A stretch of DNA of 56,499 nt from positions 1 through 56,499 of the forward strand of contig JALKBU010000243.1 in the NCBI GenBank assembly GCA_023091735.1, in the 5' to 3' direction. A program made the position numbers and the translations under genes. Under the pieces are notes generated by a model. The model was not told where the DNA came from. It did no database searches and was given only the letters and a program-made list of their open reading frames with translations. Source of the DNA: Trichomonas tenax. Its lineage: Eukaryota > Parabasalia > Trichomonadida > Trichomonadidae. This document shows positions 21,901 to 29,597 of the stretch, piece after piece (position 1 is the stretch's first letter; each line of letters opens with the position of its first letter).

Positions 21901-23748
21901 AATGGTGCTGATGATGGCGATGAAATCATTGCTTTGTGCAACTTGATCAGAAAGACGCCAGAAGAAGCAGTCAAGTTCGCTCGCTTGCTTCAGGAGGAAG
22001 TCATGAAGTTCACTGTTCACGACCTTACTCTCGTTCTCCCATCCTCAATGACAAATTCTGAAGATGTTGTTGAGATCGTTGGAAGCACAATTTTAAACGA
22101 GAAGGCCGGCGTCATCGCTATGAGTGCAATAAGAATCTACTTGAACATGAATGAGGCCCAAAGAAAGGATCAGTACGCAGGAATCCTTCCAGACGGATGG
22201 AACATCGAGCACGATCTCATACTGTTCTCCATCGCGTGCCAGTTCGGTTTGGAGGCCGCCAAGCAGCTGCCAGATGTTGCAATTGGCGACTCTAGAAAGG
22301 GCATCGACTGCAAGGTCACAAAGGAGATGTTCGAGAAGGTCATGAAGGCCATTGACAGCACAATTCCAGAGAGGAGAATTATCGCCATCTCTCAGGCCAC
22401 AACAACAAAGTCATCACATCCAGCATACTCAGACGAAGAGCCAACAACACCAAAGGAGACGAAGCATGCAGGAAGGAGAGGAAGGCCAAAGCCAACTCCA
22501 CCACCGGAGCCAACAGCAGTCAATCCAAAGATCGTTAAGATCAAAGAGGAAGCTCCTGTCATCGTCCAGAAGCCGCCACTTGCCCCACTTCCATACGAAG
22601 TCAGACTGAGAAACAAGGAAATCACAAACGAGGACTTCCTTCAGAAGTCTCGTGAGTTGATTATCCCAGTCCAGAGCATCGTTAAGGTCATCGAGGATAA
22701 TCTTCTTCCACCAGAGTTCGTTTTGCAGCTGTGCAGAGAGAACAAGGTTGGACCACAGTTCTTATTCCAGCTCATCGGCAATGGAAAGATCTATCCAAAC
22801 ATCGTCTATCAACTTCTTCTTGAGCATCAGATCTCGAACGACATCATCAACGAAGTCCTGATATTCGTCATCAACAACAAGTCATTCCCAGATGAAGCAG
22901 TCAGATCCATCCTCAACATCTACGGCTACAAGCAGAACATGATCCAACAGGCACTCTCCAACAGAGGAATGGTTGTCTCAGCCGCTGATAGTGCTCTACA
23001 GCCACAAGCTCAGCTGCAGCAGAAGGTCCAACAGCCTGTTCAGCAACCAGTTCAACAAGTTCAGCCACAGCAGCAGCCTAAAGTTCCGCAAGTTCCATAC
23101 CAGATCATGTATCCGCAGGCAGTCGCACCGCCAATGCCACAAGTTCCACAGGGAATTTCGATCCAGCAGATGCAGATGATGCAACAGCAGCAGGCTCAGC
23201 AGCAGCAACAGACACAGGCAGCTTCATCAAAGAAGGGAGCCATGAATAAGAAGTCACCGATACCAATCGTTCCTCCGATCCCAGCAAGCTTGCAAGGCCA
23301 GCAGTATCAGTACATAATGCAGATGCAGCAAATGCAGTTTATGCAGCAGCAACAGGCTCAGGCTGCCCAACAGCAAGCGGCCCCGGCACAGCAACAAGCT
23401 CAGCAGCAGCCAAAGAAGACAACATCGATGCAGTTAAGGAACAGGAAGAAAGTTCATGCTGACAAACAAGAAGCACCACAGCCAGTTCAGTCTCCTCAGC
23501 CGCAGCAACAGATGCCACAAATGCCTCCACAGTTCCTTCTCCACCAAACAATCCCAATGAAGTCCCAGCAAGCTCCGTTACAGATCCCAATGCAGCAGAA
23601 GATTGTCGAACCTCTCCTCAACATTCCAATGAAGACAGACAGCAAAGCTGATGACAATTCAGTCAAAGGCGTCGTCAAATCGACTGCCCTCGAGACATTC
23701 TTCCAGAGCTTTGATAAAGTTTCAGAGCAGCGCAAAGGAAAGAAATAA
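18952..23748 (+). CDS. CHD-like chromodomain/SNF2 protein with degenerate ATPase
   Basis: 1,598 residues. An acidic, disordered N-terminus is followed by a chromodomain-like region at about 160-235 (CLYIDRIIKHRY ... IYFVKWNGMDEESASWE). An SNF2-type domain follows: P-loop PQGIGKT at about 305-311 kept; motif II, usually DEAH, reads FDQTR near 405; the C-lobe keeps the overall layout (LLMTRNINSPVIENLD, then TLVFYDIDEDFQTDLHIQ) but motif VI, usually QARAHRIGQ, reads QEYLGRSSQ near 639-647, so the first Arg and the His are gone. Loss of the Glu of DExx and of the first motif-VI Arg should abolish or cripple ATP hydrolysis. The rest holds a helical region, an AT-hook-like GRRGRPKPT near 1173-1181 and a Gln-rich tail (about 1335-1540). 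Likely nuclear chromatin binder or scaffold, not an active remodeller. Codon third positions are C-rich, unlike some neighbours. The frame is intact over 4.8 kb, so it is under selection. Confidence 0.75.
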   Translation: MSNSPPSADGDNGLKSEQSSVDNKDNVQEVNPEQEEYQEEIDAKNNSTADRPNTSDNETQENHETSGAGKSGQDDFHIDDYTIQDIFCQSQDSSNMKYLVTLEGSSIIRTIKVGENVFKNNREYSKILSKFKASTSPGIFTSNLSPELIEPMSSPVSVPCLYIDRIIKHRYAANPNTYLIEPDDSDDEEAFINDTVDKTDKTIIYFVKWNGMDEESASWETKATIMGQAPSLFCAANAYDFQRIVDNYWRRTKMIDEETEYKKFPETLEPHDLLHDIKISDTQLDMFNFIVKSLSANKVPVLRIPQGIGKTVGIASFLNTAVFKLNEQHPALIICDDTYSWVETLRFATNLYWCEYPDSKAARSIISREEFVGKIGAKFDVIVMTSELTQRAMNSVKKVKWGFVIFDQTREQFKIPSWLVRLPGHKIYLFDSETEDYSVAHQNVDVAVIKGQEYKAYEELIMVPDTNAELIYNYLHGHMKNYNLEFYDNFQVQVAFLQSAYSHPFLVPELRDQIIANKVAELGHDLSQDETINLLGESSSKFQEILKIANECTSSKTVCGIIANGFAVLRLLKDFLVHTGVPATLLSSPLSHEAFDTSFEYGALLMTRNINSPVIENLDISTLVFYDIDEDFQTDLHIQEYLGRSSQVAVKRLLTAESAETAIYGHVLNTDEFYAQTMENDEAEPLVRYAMATTSGWSRAKIPTVTTVDVCYPDMINQLYREYNAAPIESLAPSKEFWKHIFQPSDDENQGNDKLAEVRHLVDAICEHGIFDIDGLASELKLSNDATVRRMLTCLLAMLKECNTYDVLYVACFVARELGCDSVPVTSEDWQTLWERRESDDGEAKMMQQNLDSSKVYRSFTKTCGIVNDKIAVQAYSGLSTTEFPRRFYTDADEYPTKKNLTEVLTTNTFWSARYDELRQAMRVDANSFATHFPQNKEIPSGNPALEFVLEIFRWNPKEADWDENEVIQVLSMLSSNGIPTLDNGADDGDEIIALCNLIRKTPEEAVKFARLLQEEVMKFTVHDLTLVLPSSMTNSEDVVEIVGSTILNEKAGVIAMSAIRIYLNMNEAQRKDQYAGILPDGWNIEHDLILFSIACQFGLEAAKQLPDVAIGDSRKGIDCKVTKEMFEKVMKAIDSTIPERRIIAISQATTTKSSHPAYSDEEPTTPKETKHAGRRGRPKPTPPPEPTAVNPKIVKIKEEAPVIVQKPPLAPLPYEVRLRNKEITNEDFLQKSRELIIPVQSIVKVIEDNLLPPEFVLQLCRENKVGPQFLFQLIGNGKIYPNIVYQLLLEHQISNDIINEVLIFVINNKSFPDEAVRSILNIYGYKQNMIQQALSNRGMVVSAADSALQPQAQLQQKVQQPVQQPVQQVQPQQQPKVPQVPYQIMYPQAVAPPMPQVPQGISIQQMQMMQQQQAQQQQQTQAASSKKGAMNKKSPIPIVPPIPASLQGQQYQYIMQMQQMQFMQQQQAQAAQQQAAPAQQQAQQQPKKTTSMQLRNRKKVHADKQEAPQPVQSPQPQQQMPQMPPQFLLHQTIPMKSQQAPLQIPMQQKIVEPLLNIPMKTDSKADDNSVKGVVKSTALETFFQSFDKVSEQRKGKK

Positions 23749-24437
23749 GAGCATTAATTTGTAACGAGAATAAAAGCATGTTTATTTATTAAAATCCCGA
23801 AACATAATCACACCATTAAATGTGTTTTTGTGTTAATCTAAAACTGGAGTTTTTCCATTTTTATTGATTTCAAAGAGTTGTGAATAAAAAGGTATGAAAA
23901 ACAAATCAATTGGGATTTTAAAAGATATTTTGATCAACCAAAAGCTTTTAGAACATTGTTTTATTCATTGTAATGATCGGCGTCACTGAATTTTCTACGC
24001 CTACTCAAACATCTCGATTTTTCTCCGCCAGTATGAATATTTAAGGCCTAATTTTGGTGGCAAATGAAAAATTTTCCAATCTAAAATGCTGTGGATATAT
24101 AAAGCATGAAAAATATATTATTCAATATTATATCAAAAAAATATCTTGATTTATTTTGATGTTAACTGACGGATTATCATTACTCATGTTGTTTGCACGC
24201 TGTGTGGATGAAAAGTAAGGATTGTAAATTAAGATTAAATATTTTGCGAATAAAACGCAACACATTTTTATCCTGTAAGTCCAACATTTAGTAGACACTG
24301 ATTTGTTTGCGTTGAAAATGGACAAATCAAGTGAATAATAACGAGATAAAATCAGGATTACTAAAAATGAACAGATTGGGTATTGATATTTAATAGGATA
24401 CGTATGCAGGTGATAAGCCATCATATTATCATCATCG

Positions 24438-24806
24438 CATTCAGCTTTATCTCATCCTTTGTAGTGAATGAGCTTGTTTGCAAATTAAAATTGTGATCAC
24501 AAGCTACAACCATCTGATGCCACAACGCCACAAGGAGCACTACTTCCATGTATTGCTATGACTTCTGTTGTGTATTTGCTGACCATGATATTTCTGTCAC
24601 TTTTACAATTTTCCCGCCAAATATTTTTGTTAACATATGTTCTTGCTTCGTATATAATTTGTGTTTATATTTTGAAAATAAATTGCTGAATTAAAATAGC
24701 TCTAAGTCTCTATTTCAATGAAAAAATGCAACAAAAGTAATCTATTTATTTATGATTAAAAAAATTAAATAATCTTTTGTTAAAAAGGATGAGATAAAGC
24801 TGAATG
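24438..24806. repeat. 369-bp segment bounded by 23-bp perfect inverted repeats
   Basis: The left arm 24438-24460 (begins CATTCAGCTTTATC) is the exact reverse complement of 24784-24806. Inner and outer flanks do not match further. The size and AT-rich non-coding interior suit a MITE-like element or a large stem-loop. No target duplication is evident. Confidence 0.5.
24609..24622. promoter_or_regulatory. E2F-consensus-like site TTTTCCCGCCAAAT
   Basis: This is a textbook match to the animal and plant E2F site (TTTCCCGCC with flanking A/T). It lies 780 bp before the Myb ATG and inside the 369-bp inverted-repeat segment, so its regulatory target is unclear. Confidence 0.3.
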
Positions 24807-25310
24807 TGTAGTCGTTGGATGTTGTCGCATTAAAAATATCGAAGCAATGATGTGCAAATATATATATATATATTTTAAGTTCAAAGATTATTTTGGATTT
24901 GAAATGAGGCAATGGTAAATTTGGCAATCAATGCCGATAATGATGATTTAATCTGTTTACAATGATAGAGAAAGATATTTGAAGTTGATAAAAATAAATT
25001 TCTCCTACAAAAGCAGAAAATAAAAAATGACTGTGTAGATTGAAGATATGTTATGGCAAGGATTATGTTTTTCGTTCCTATTTCTGTAGAACATCAAATT
25101 AGTCCCCAAATCAAAAGAAGCGGATCTTGAATTTGAATTCAAAATAATCGTTGTGAATATTCTTGCATTCATATTTAAGTGCTAATTATAAATTTAGAAT
25201 GATCGAAAATTATCGTAAGGGTCACTTTTGAAATTTTTAGAGTCACTTTTTAGATTTTCTGTCCAAATACGCACATTGACTGAGAATATGACAATGAGCA
25301 TATTTTCAAA

Positions 25311-25354
25311 CGCGTTAACTTTTGCTCTCAAAAATCAGAGCGCGTTAACTTTTG
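25311..25354 (+). promoter_or_regulatory. 14-bp direct repeat in the promoter of the second Myb gene
   Basis: CGCGTTAACTTTTG occurs at 25311-25324 and again at 25341-25354, exactly 30 bp apart, each followed by a TCAAAAA tract. The distance to the ATG is 48-91 bp. The block contains an AAC core (Myb-type) and a CGCGTTAAC palindrome-like element. The 30-bp phase puts both copies on the same face of the helix. Confidence 0.5.
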
Positions 25355-25382
25355 GTATTCAAAAACTTCAAAACTTAGAATT

Positions 25383-25391
25383 TCATTTTTT
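25383..25391 (+). promoter_or_regulatory. Initiator (Inr) of the second Myb gene
   Basis: TCATTTTTT with A+1 at 25385 gives a 17-nt leader before the ATG at 25402 and argues against any upstream start in the same frame. Confidence 0.6.
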
Positions 25392-25401
25392 TGATTGGCA
25401 G

Positions 25402-26019
25402 ATGGAAATGAAAGACTCTTCCAGATACGGCGTCTCTTCACGCAGCCTTCCAAAGCAGAAGTTCACAGATCAGGACGATTCTAAACTAATTGCGATTGTA
25501 AATCAAATTGGAACGAAAAATTGGCAAGAAGTTGCACAAATGATGGGTGATAGAAACCCAAGACAGTGCAAGGAACGCTGGGAAAACTATTTATCCCCAG
25601 ATATCAATAGAGAACCATGGACCCAAGCAGAAGATGATCTTCTCATTGAAAAACAAAAGGAAGTTGGCTCTCGTTGGGTTATAATTGCTAAGTTCTTCAA
25701 CCATAGAACTGATGCTGCAGTAAAGAATCGCTTCCAAATGCTTGAAAGAAAGCAAAGAAAATTGGAAAAGAAAGGAATTACAATTTCAAGAATGCAAAAA
25801 GTTCACTACGAAAGTCCAGTCATCGATGTGAAGCCAAAGGAAGTTCCTGCTCAGCCACAGCAGGAACAAATCGTTCTTAGAAACATTCCAATTCCAAATG
25901 ATCAGTCATTCTTCGACGAACCACAGTATTCCATTTTCGAAACATACGATTCTCAGTTCTCTGAGCTATACCAGGCAGTTGATGACATATGGGACTTAGA
26001 TTCTCTTCAAGCTTTCTAA
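25402..26019 (+). CDS. Two-repeat (R2R3-type) Myb DNA-binding protein
   Basis: 205 residues from the ATG at 25402; the longer upstream frame begins at a TTG and lies before the Inr. Repeat 1 (KFTDQDDSKLIAIV ... RQCKERWENYL) and repeat 2 (EPWTQAEDDLLIEKQ ... AAVKNRFQMLE) keep the Myb helices, with NPRQCKERW and DAAVKNRF as recognition helices. A basic stretch follows repeat 2 (RKQRKLEKKG). The tail is acidic with scattered Phe/Tyr, perhaps an activation region. It is related in design to the 12732 Myb but clearly diverged, with different tails. Expected role: nuclear sequence-specific transcription factor. Two copies of an AAC-containing repeat in its promoter suggest possible Myb (auto)regulation, an inference only. 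Confidence 0.93.
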   Translation: MEMKDSSRYGVSSRSLPKQKFTDQDDSKLIAIVNQIGTKNWQEVAQMMGDRNPRQCKERWENYLSPDINREPWTQAEDDLLIEKQKEVGSRWVIIAKFFNHRTDAAVKNRFQMLERKQRKLEKKGITISRMQKVHYESPVIDVKPKEVPAQPQQEQIVLRNIPIPNDQSFFDEPQYSIFETYDSQFSELYQAVDDIWDLDSLQAF

Positions 26020-26096
26020 TTTATCTTTATTGGTTTTCTACATCTCTAAATTATGTTTGTTCTATTATAAGAAGCTTATTTTTCAATTATTAGCCC

Positions 26097-26189
26097 ATGA
26101 AAATCAGTTATGAAATTTCCAAAATAGGATATATCCAAATCTCTGCCGAAGGGCATGGTCAGACAGAACTTGCTCGTGCATTGGAATGA
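26097..26189 (+). pseudogene. 30-codon relic with helix-turn-helix-like end
   Basis: ATG at 26097, stop at 26187-26189. The end reads ISAEGHGQTELARALE, which resembles the first helices of transposase-type helix-turn-helix domains (pattern: ...GxSQxELARALG). The piece stands out as less AT-rich in a spacer. The frame stops just where the recognition helix should follow. No splice signal was seen after it. It may be the 5' remnant of a DNA transposon gene, or chance. Confidence 0.25.
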
Positions 26190-26417
26190 GAGTTATAAGA
26201 TGAATATGGATCAATCAAATTATTGATTATCGAAGATTTATTTTTGGCTAATAAAATTAATAAAAATAAAATCACACCAATAATGCGGGTTCATTGAATT
26301 AAAGAAAAGACACAAAAATATTTATGCCACGTAAAAAATTACTTGTCAATTATAGCTGTTTAAAATGAAATTGGAGATTGCCTGACTTTTGAGATATGAA
26401 ATTTGATACAGCTGTAT

Positions 26418-27240
26418 CGTTCATACGACGAAGTTTGGGAAAGATTCTTTGGCAGCAGTGACAACTATTCCGTTTTCAATACTTCTATTGATTCACATCA
26501 TGAGGGACACGTCTACATTTTGAATGTTTTTTTTCCATGCCATGGAAACACCAATCAGAATCTATAGTATCATGCACCACTCGAAAGTTATGATTTCAGA
26601 AACTTTTTTTCTGATTCATAATCAAGAAGTATGGCAGGATCTATATACGTTGACGGTCGGCGCTGTATCCAATACCGTATTTGCAGCATAAATTCTACAG
26701 GTGGTAATTATAGTCACTCTGTAGTTATTTGTTTTGAGTCAGATGACAATTATATATATCATCAAGAGTTCTATTTCGAAATGTAATCAATCTAACGATT
26801 TCCTTTATTTTAGAGAAGGAAAACAAATTCTTGATTCCACAAATATTTCCAACGCAAAATGTTCTGCTTGTTTCATTGAAACGGGATGACCATCATTTCA
26901 AATTAATTTCAGTTCAATCATTAATATAGACAATGAAAACATTAAGTTACTTGATTATAATAGTTTTATTTCTTATTGTAATATCATTGAAAACAAAGCC
27001 GATGTTTCTAGTGAATATTGTGATATCTTTTGTGGTTATCATCATGTAATAAGTTTTTTTCCAAAAAAACGTTTCAAGATATTTGTTCTACAGTCAGAAT
27101 TCATTTTCCATTCTTGTTGATAATTGTTTTCTTGATAATAATGAAATTTTATATATAGCACAAGAAGATTATCCTGTTAATCTTACATTTTCTTTCCTTC
27201 AATCTCCCGCATCTTTCTACACAAGAATGTTATGCAGAAT
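26418..27240 (+). pseudogene. Decayed copy of a repetitive trichomonad protein family (copy A)
   Basis: Pieces in shifting frames read SYDEVWERFFGSSDN near 26419, then HEGHVYILNVFF, GSIYVDGRRCIQYRIC near 26635, ILDSTNISNAKCSAC near 26830, and INIDNENIKLLDYN near 26930. The order resembles the first 200-300 residues of a large family of Asn/Ile/Tyr-rich repeated trichomonad proteins that I cannot name. Several stops and frameshifts are visible. Copy B lies at 27557-27823. Confidence 0.5.
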
Positions 27241-27556
27241 TTCATCTTGGAATTAACAGGAAAGAAAAATCTCATAACTTTACTTCCGAGATATCACTCT
27301 ATTTTAGTTCCATGTTTGTTAGTGCATATTCTGAATAGATCTCCATAGAACCATAGTTTTGCCTATAAATAAACATTTCCTTTATGTGAGAAAGACCAAA
27401 TTACATTTGCCGGACTAATGTGTGAAAACATGTCAAATCGAATTATAACGAAAATATTCTCATTTCAAACAATAATTTGTGAAATCCAAATAATCGTATT
27501 CATCAAATATGAAATCGAGAAAAAAAATGTGTTTTTTTCAGTGAAAACGGCAGAAA

Positions 27557-27823
27557 TTGGTGAAACAGTTTTTTATTCTTCATTCATACGACGACGTCTG
27601 GGACAGATTCGACGGCCGCGATGTCACTCCTTCCGTTCACAAAACTTCTGATTCTGTTAATTCGGCAGGAAACATCTATGTTTTGAATGCTGTTTTCATG
27701 AGCAATGCCATCAACATCACTAATACAGATTCAAAATCCACTCAAAATGGTGGTTTCAAATATAGGATGTCAGGAGCTACGTTCGTATCTCGAGGCAGGA
27801 TTAAGATAAAAACCTACTTTTAG
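27557..27823 (+). pseudogene. N-terminal fragment of the same family (copy B)
   Basis: The open stretch reads HSYDDVWDRFDGRD and NSAGNIYVLNAVFMS, matching copy A (SYDEVWERF and EGHVYILN). It has no ATG at the expected place (the frame opens with TTG) and stops after about 85 codons where the inverted-repeat element at 27790 starts. So it is a truncated relic, perhaps cut by that element. Confidence 0.5.
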
Positions 27824-28795
27824 CATACACATATAGCTCTTATGTGTTACTATACCATATATTAATGCAGATCTTTGAATCAATAGAATTGAACATCAAA
27901 ATATATAATTAACTTTTTGCATCAAAAAGACTAACCAAATCTACAAAAACAGCTTAGTCAGATGAACAGGGAGTTCTACACATCACAAACCTGATGCAAT
28001 AATATACAAAGAACTATACTTTTTACAAATATTGTTGGCAAACGGAGTTACGCCTAACAATATTGGATCTGTGATCATTAAAACACACTATGAAATTTTG
28101 ATAATGGAGTGCAATGCTTTCCACATGATTGTTTGATGCGTCCCACTCATTAGCATGCATTTATTAATATTTTTTCGTATAAGGACTTAATATTAGATGT
28201 ATTCATATAACTTCTGTGATTTAAATTTGAAATTATCTCTTAGTGATGTTATGCTCCAAATTTTACTGAGTTTTTTTCCAAAACGATAATTCCATTTATG
28301 GCACCAAAATTAACTGCTTGATTTGAATTTCATCACTAACGCTAAACAATTATTATCTATTCTATTTATAATACCAATGAGATATATGATCTAATGCCTA
28401 CATATTAAGTCAGCTTTTAATGAGGGTTGAGATTCAGCAAATCAATTGTTAAACTCATTTTTGTCACATTTTCCACGGGATAACTTTCAATTTATATTCC
28501 TTTTCTCTTGAGGATTCTGCATATTGTAGAGTAGCTAGAACAAGCATTGAGGAATATTAGTTTGATTACATCTATAAGTTATTGCTTTTTTTTGCTATTA
28601 GTTTTGAGATATCAAATAATTAATTTGAAAACGTTGAAAAAATAAAAAGTCCAAAAATGGGAAGGATTTTTACAAAACAGGGTCAAAAATGATACTAGAA
28701 AAGGATTCAAAGCACTGCATTACTGTATGATATAATGACACATAAGAGCTATATGTGTATGCTTAAAGCAGGTTTCTATCTTAATACTACCTCGA
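27790..28795. mobile_element. 1,006-bp element with 92-bp inverted terminal arms
   Basis: Bases 27790-27881 and the reverse complement of 28704-28795 match at about 80 of 92 positions without gaps, with a perfect 26-bp core. The core contains its own palindrome (ACACATA ... TATGTGT), so each arm could fold into a hairpin. Between the arms there is an open + strand stretch at about 27966-28139 (QILLANGVTPNNIGSVI) that looks protein-like and may be transposase debris, but no known motif. Size and structure fit a decayed DNA transposon or MITE. No target duplication was recognised. Confidence 0.6.
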
Positions 28796-28996
28796 TAGTT
28801 GAATAGAATTAGTACCAATTCTTCCTGTACTTTATGAATGAAATATTTTAATTTAACAGTTGAAAGAATAATGAAAACTTAAAATCCAGCCGCAATATTC
28901 TGTCTATATAATATAGGTATATGATATATTCATTACACAGAGTTTCAAGTTTCAAATAAAGTTTTGATTTTTTGAAGATTACAATAAAAAGTGACA

Positions 28997-29266
28997 ATGT
29001 CTAATGAGACTTCTGATTTTGATCAACAAACAGATCCAATTCCAGAAGTTCTGATCATAGAACAGCACAGCGACGAAGAGCCTCAGGACGAAGAAGAGGA
29101 TGGACAGATGTCTGACATCCCTGATTCTTCCGTTCTCGCAAATAACGTTTATGTTGAAGATAAAGTTGATCTAAAACCGAAAGAGAACAACCAGGAGAAG
29201 AAAGCTCTCGAAAAATCACCATCGCAGCGCCTCAACAGTCCTTCTGCTTGCTGTTTAATCATTTGA
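28997..29266 (+). CDS. Small acidic protein with C-terminal CaaX prenylation box
   Basis: 89 residues from the ATG at 28997 (the frame also holds a GTG two codons earlier, unlikely as a start). The first half is strongly acidic (HSDEEPQDEEEDGQMSD); the second half turns basic (KPKENNQEKKALEK) and ends SACCLII. The last four residues CLII fit C-a-a-X, and the extra Cys before it could be palmitoylated. This suggests a membrane-anchored small adaptor. It has no GTPase motifs, so it is not a Ras/Rab protein; it is too acidic and lacks the helix expected of a G-gamma subunit. Function unknown. It converges with the BEACH gene. Support for coding comes from the sharp composition change and the C-terminal box. 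Confidence 0.55.
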   Translation: MSNETSDFDQQTDPIPEVLIIEQHSDEEPQDEEEDGQMSDIPDSSVLANNVYVEDKVDLKPKENNQEKKALEKSPSQRLNSPSACCLII

Positions 29267-29597
29267 TTTTATTTGTTGCGATTGATGCATTACGCTTTGA
29301 TATTTACGAAGGCAACACAATAATTAACTCAACGCTCGCAGATTCCGTTTGAAATCATCGAAATTTTAACTTCAACAAATTATCATCGATTTGATCATTT
29401 TCTTATCGAAATACAACAGATCTCATATTAATTAACACAATTCCTCAACAAAATCGAGTTATCAATCATATTTATTTATAACGAAAAAAATTTTTAAAGA
29501 AAACAGGAATTTGATGTAAAAATCAATCAAGCTATTTGTTAAAATAATATAGAATAAACAATTTAAACATAAAATAAATTTTTCATCTCTGAACATT
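29267..29597. other. Convergent spacer, nothing seen
   Basis: This 331-bp AT-rich stretch lies between the stop codons of the CaaX protein (+) and the BEACH protein (-). No further feature could be supported. Confidence 0.6.

Larger units (their letters stand above)
23749..25382. other. Spacer with inverted repeat, E2F-like site and Myb-gene promoter repeats
   Basis: No intact gene. It contains AATAAAAG soon after the CHD-like stop, a 23-bp inverted repeat (24438-24460 and 24784-24806), an (AT)n run near 24857-24873, and the direct repeats of the downstream Myb promoter. Open frames here are short and motif-free. The frame of the second Myb gene can be extended back to a TTG at 25228, but this is promoter DNA. 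Confidence 0.55.

Noticed and set aside
22973..23590. Frames inside the Gln-rich tail of the CHD-like protein
   Set aside because: Shadows created by CAG/CAA repeats.
24128..24424. 98-codon minus-strand frame
   Set aside because: Low-complexity, no motif, no initiator, AT content as in spacer.
26126..26200. GC-richer patch considered as an snRNA
   Set aside because: No U1, U2, U4, U5 or U6 core sequence could be matched; it is better explained as the short HTH-like relic.
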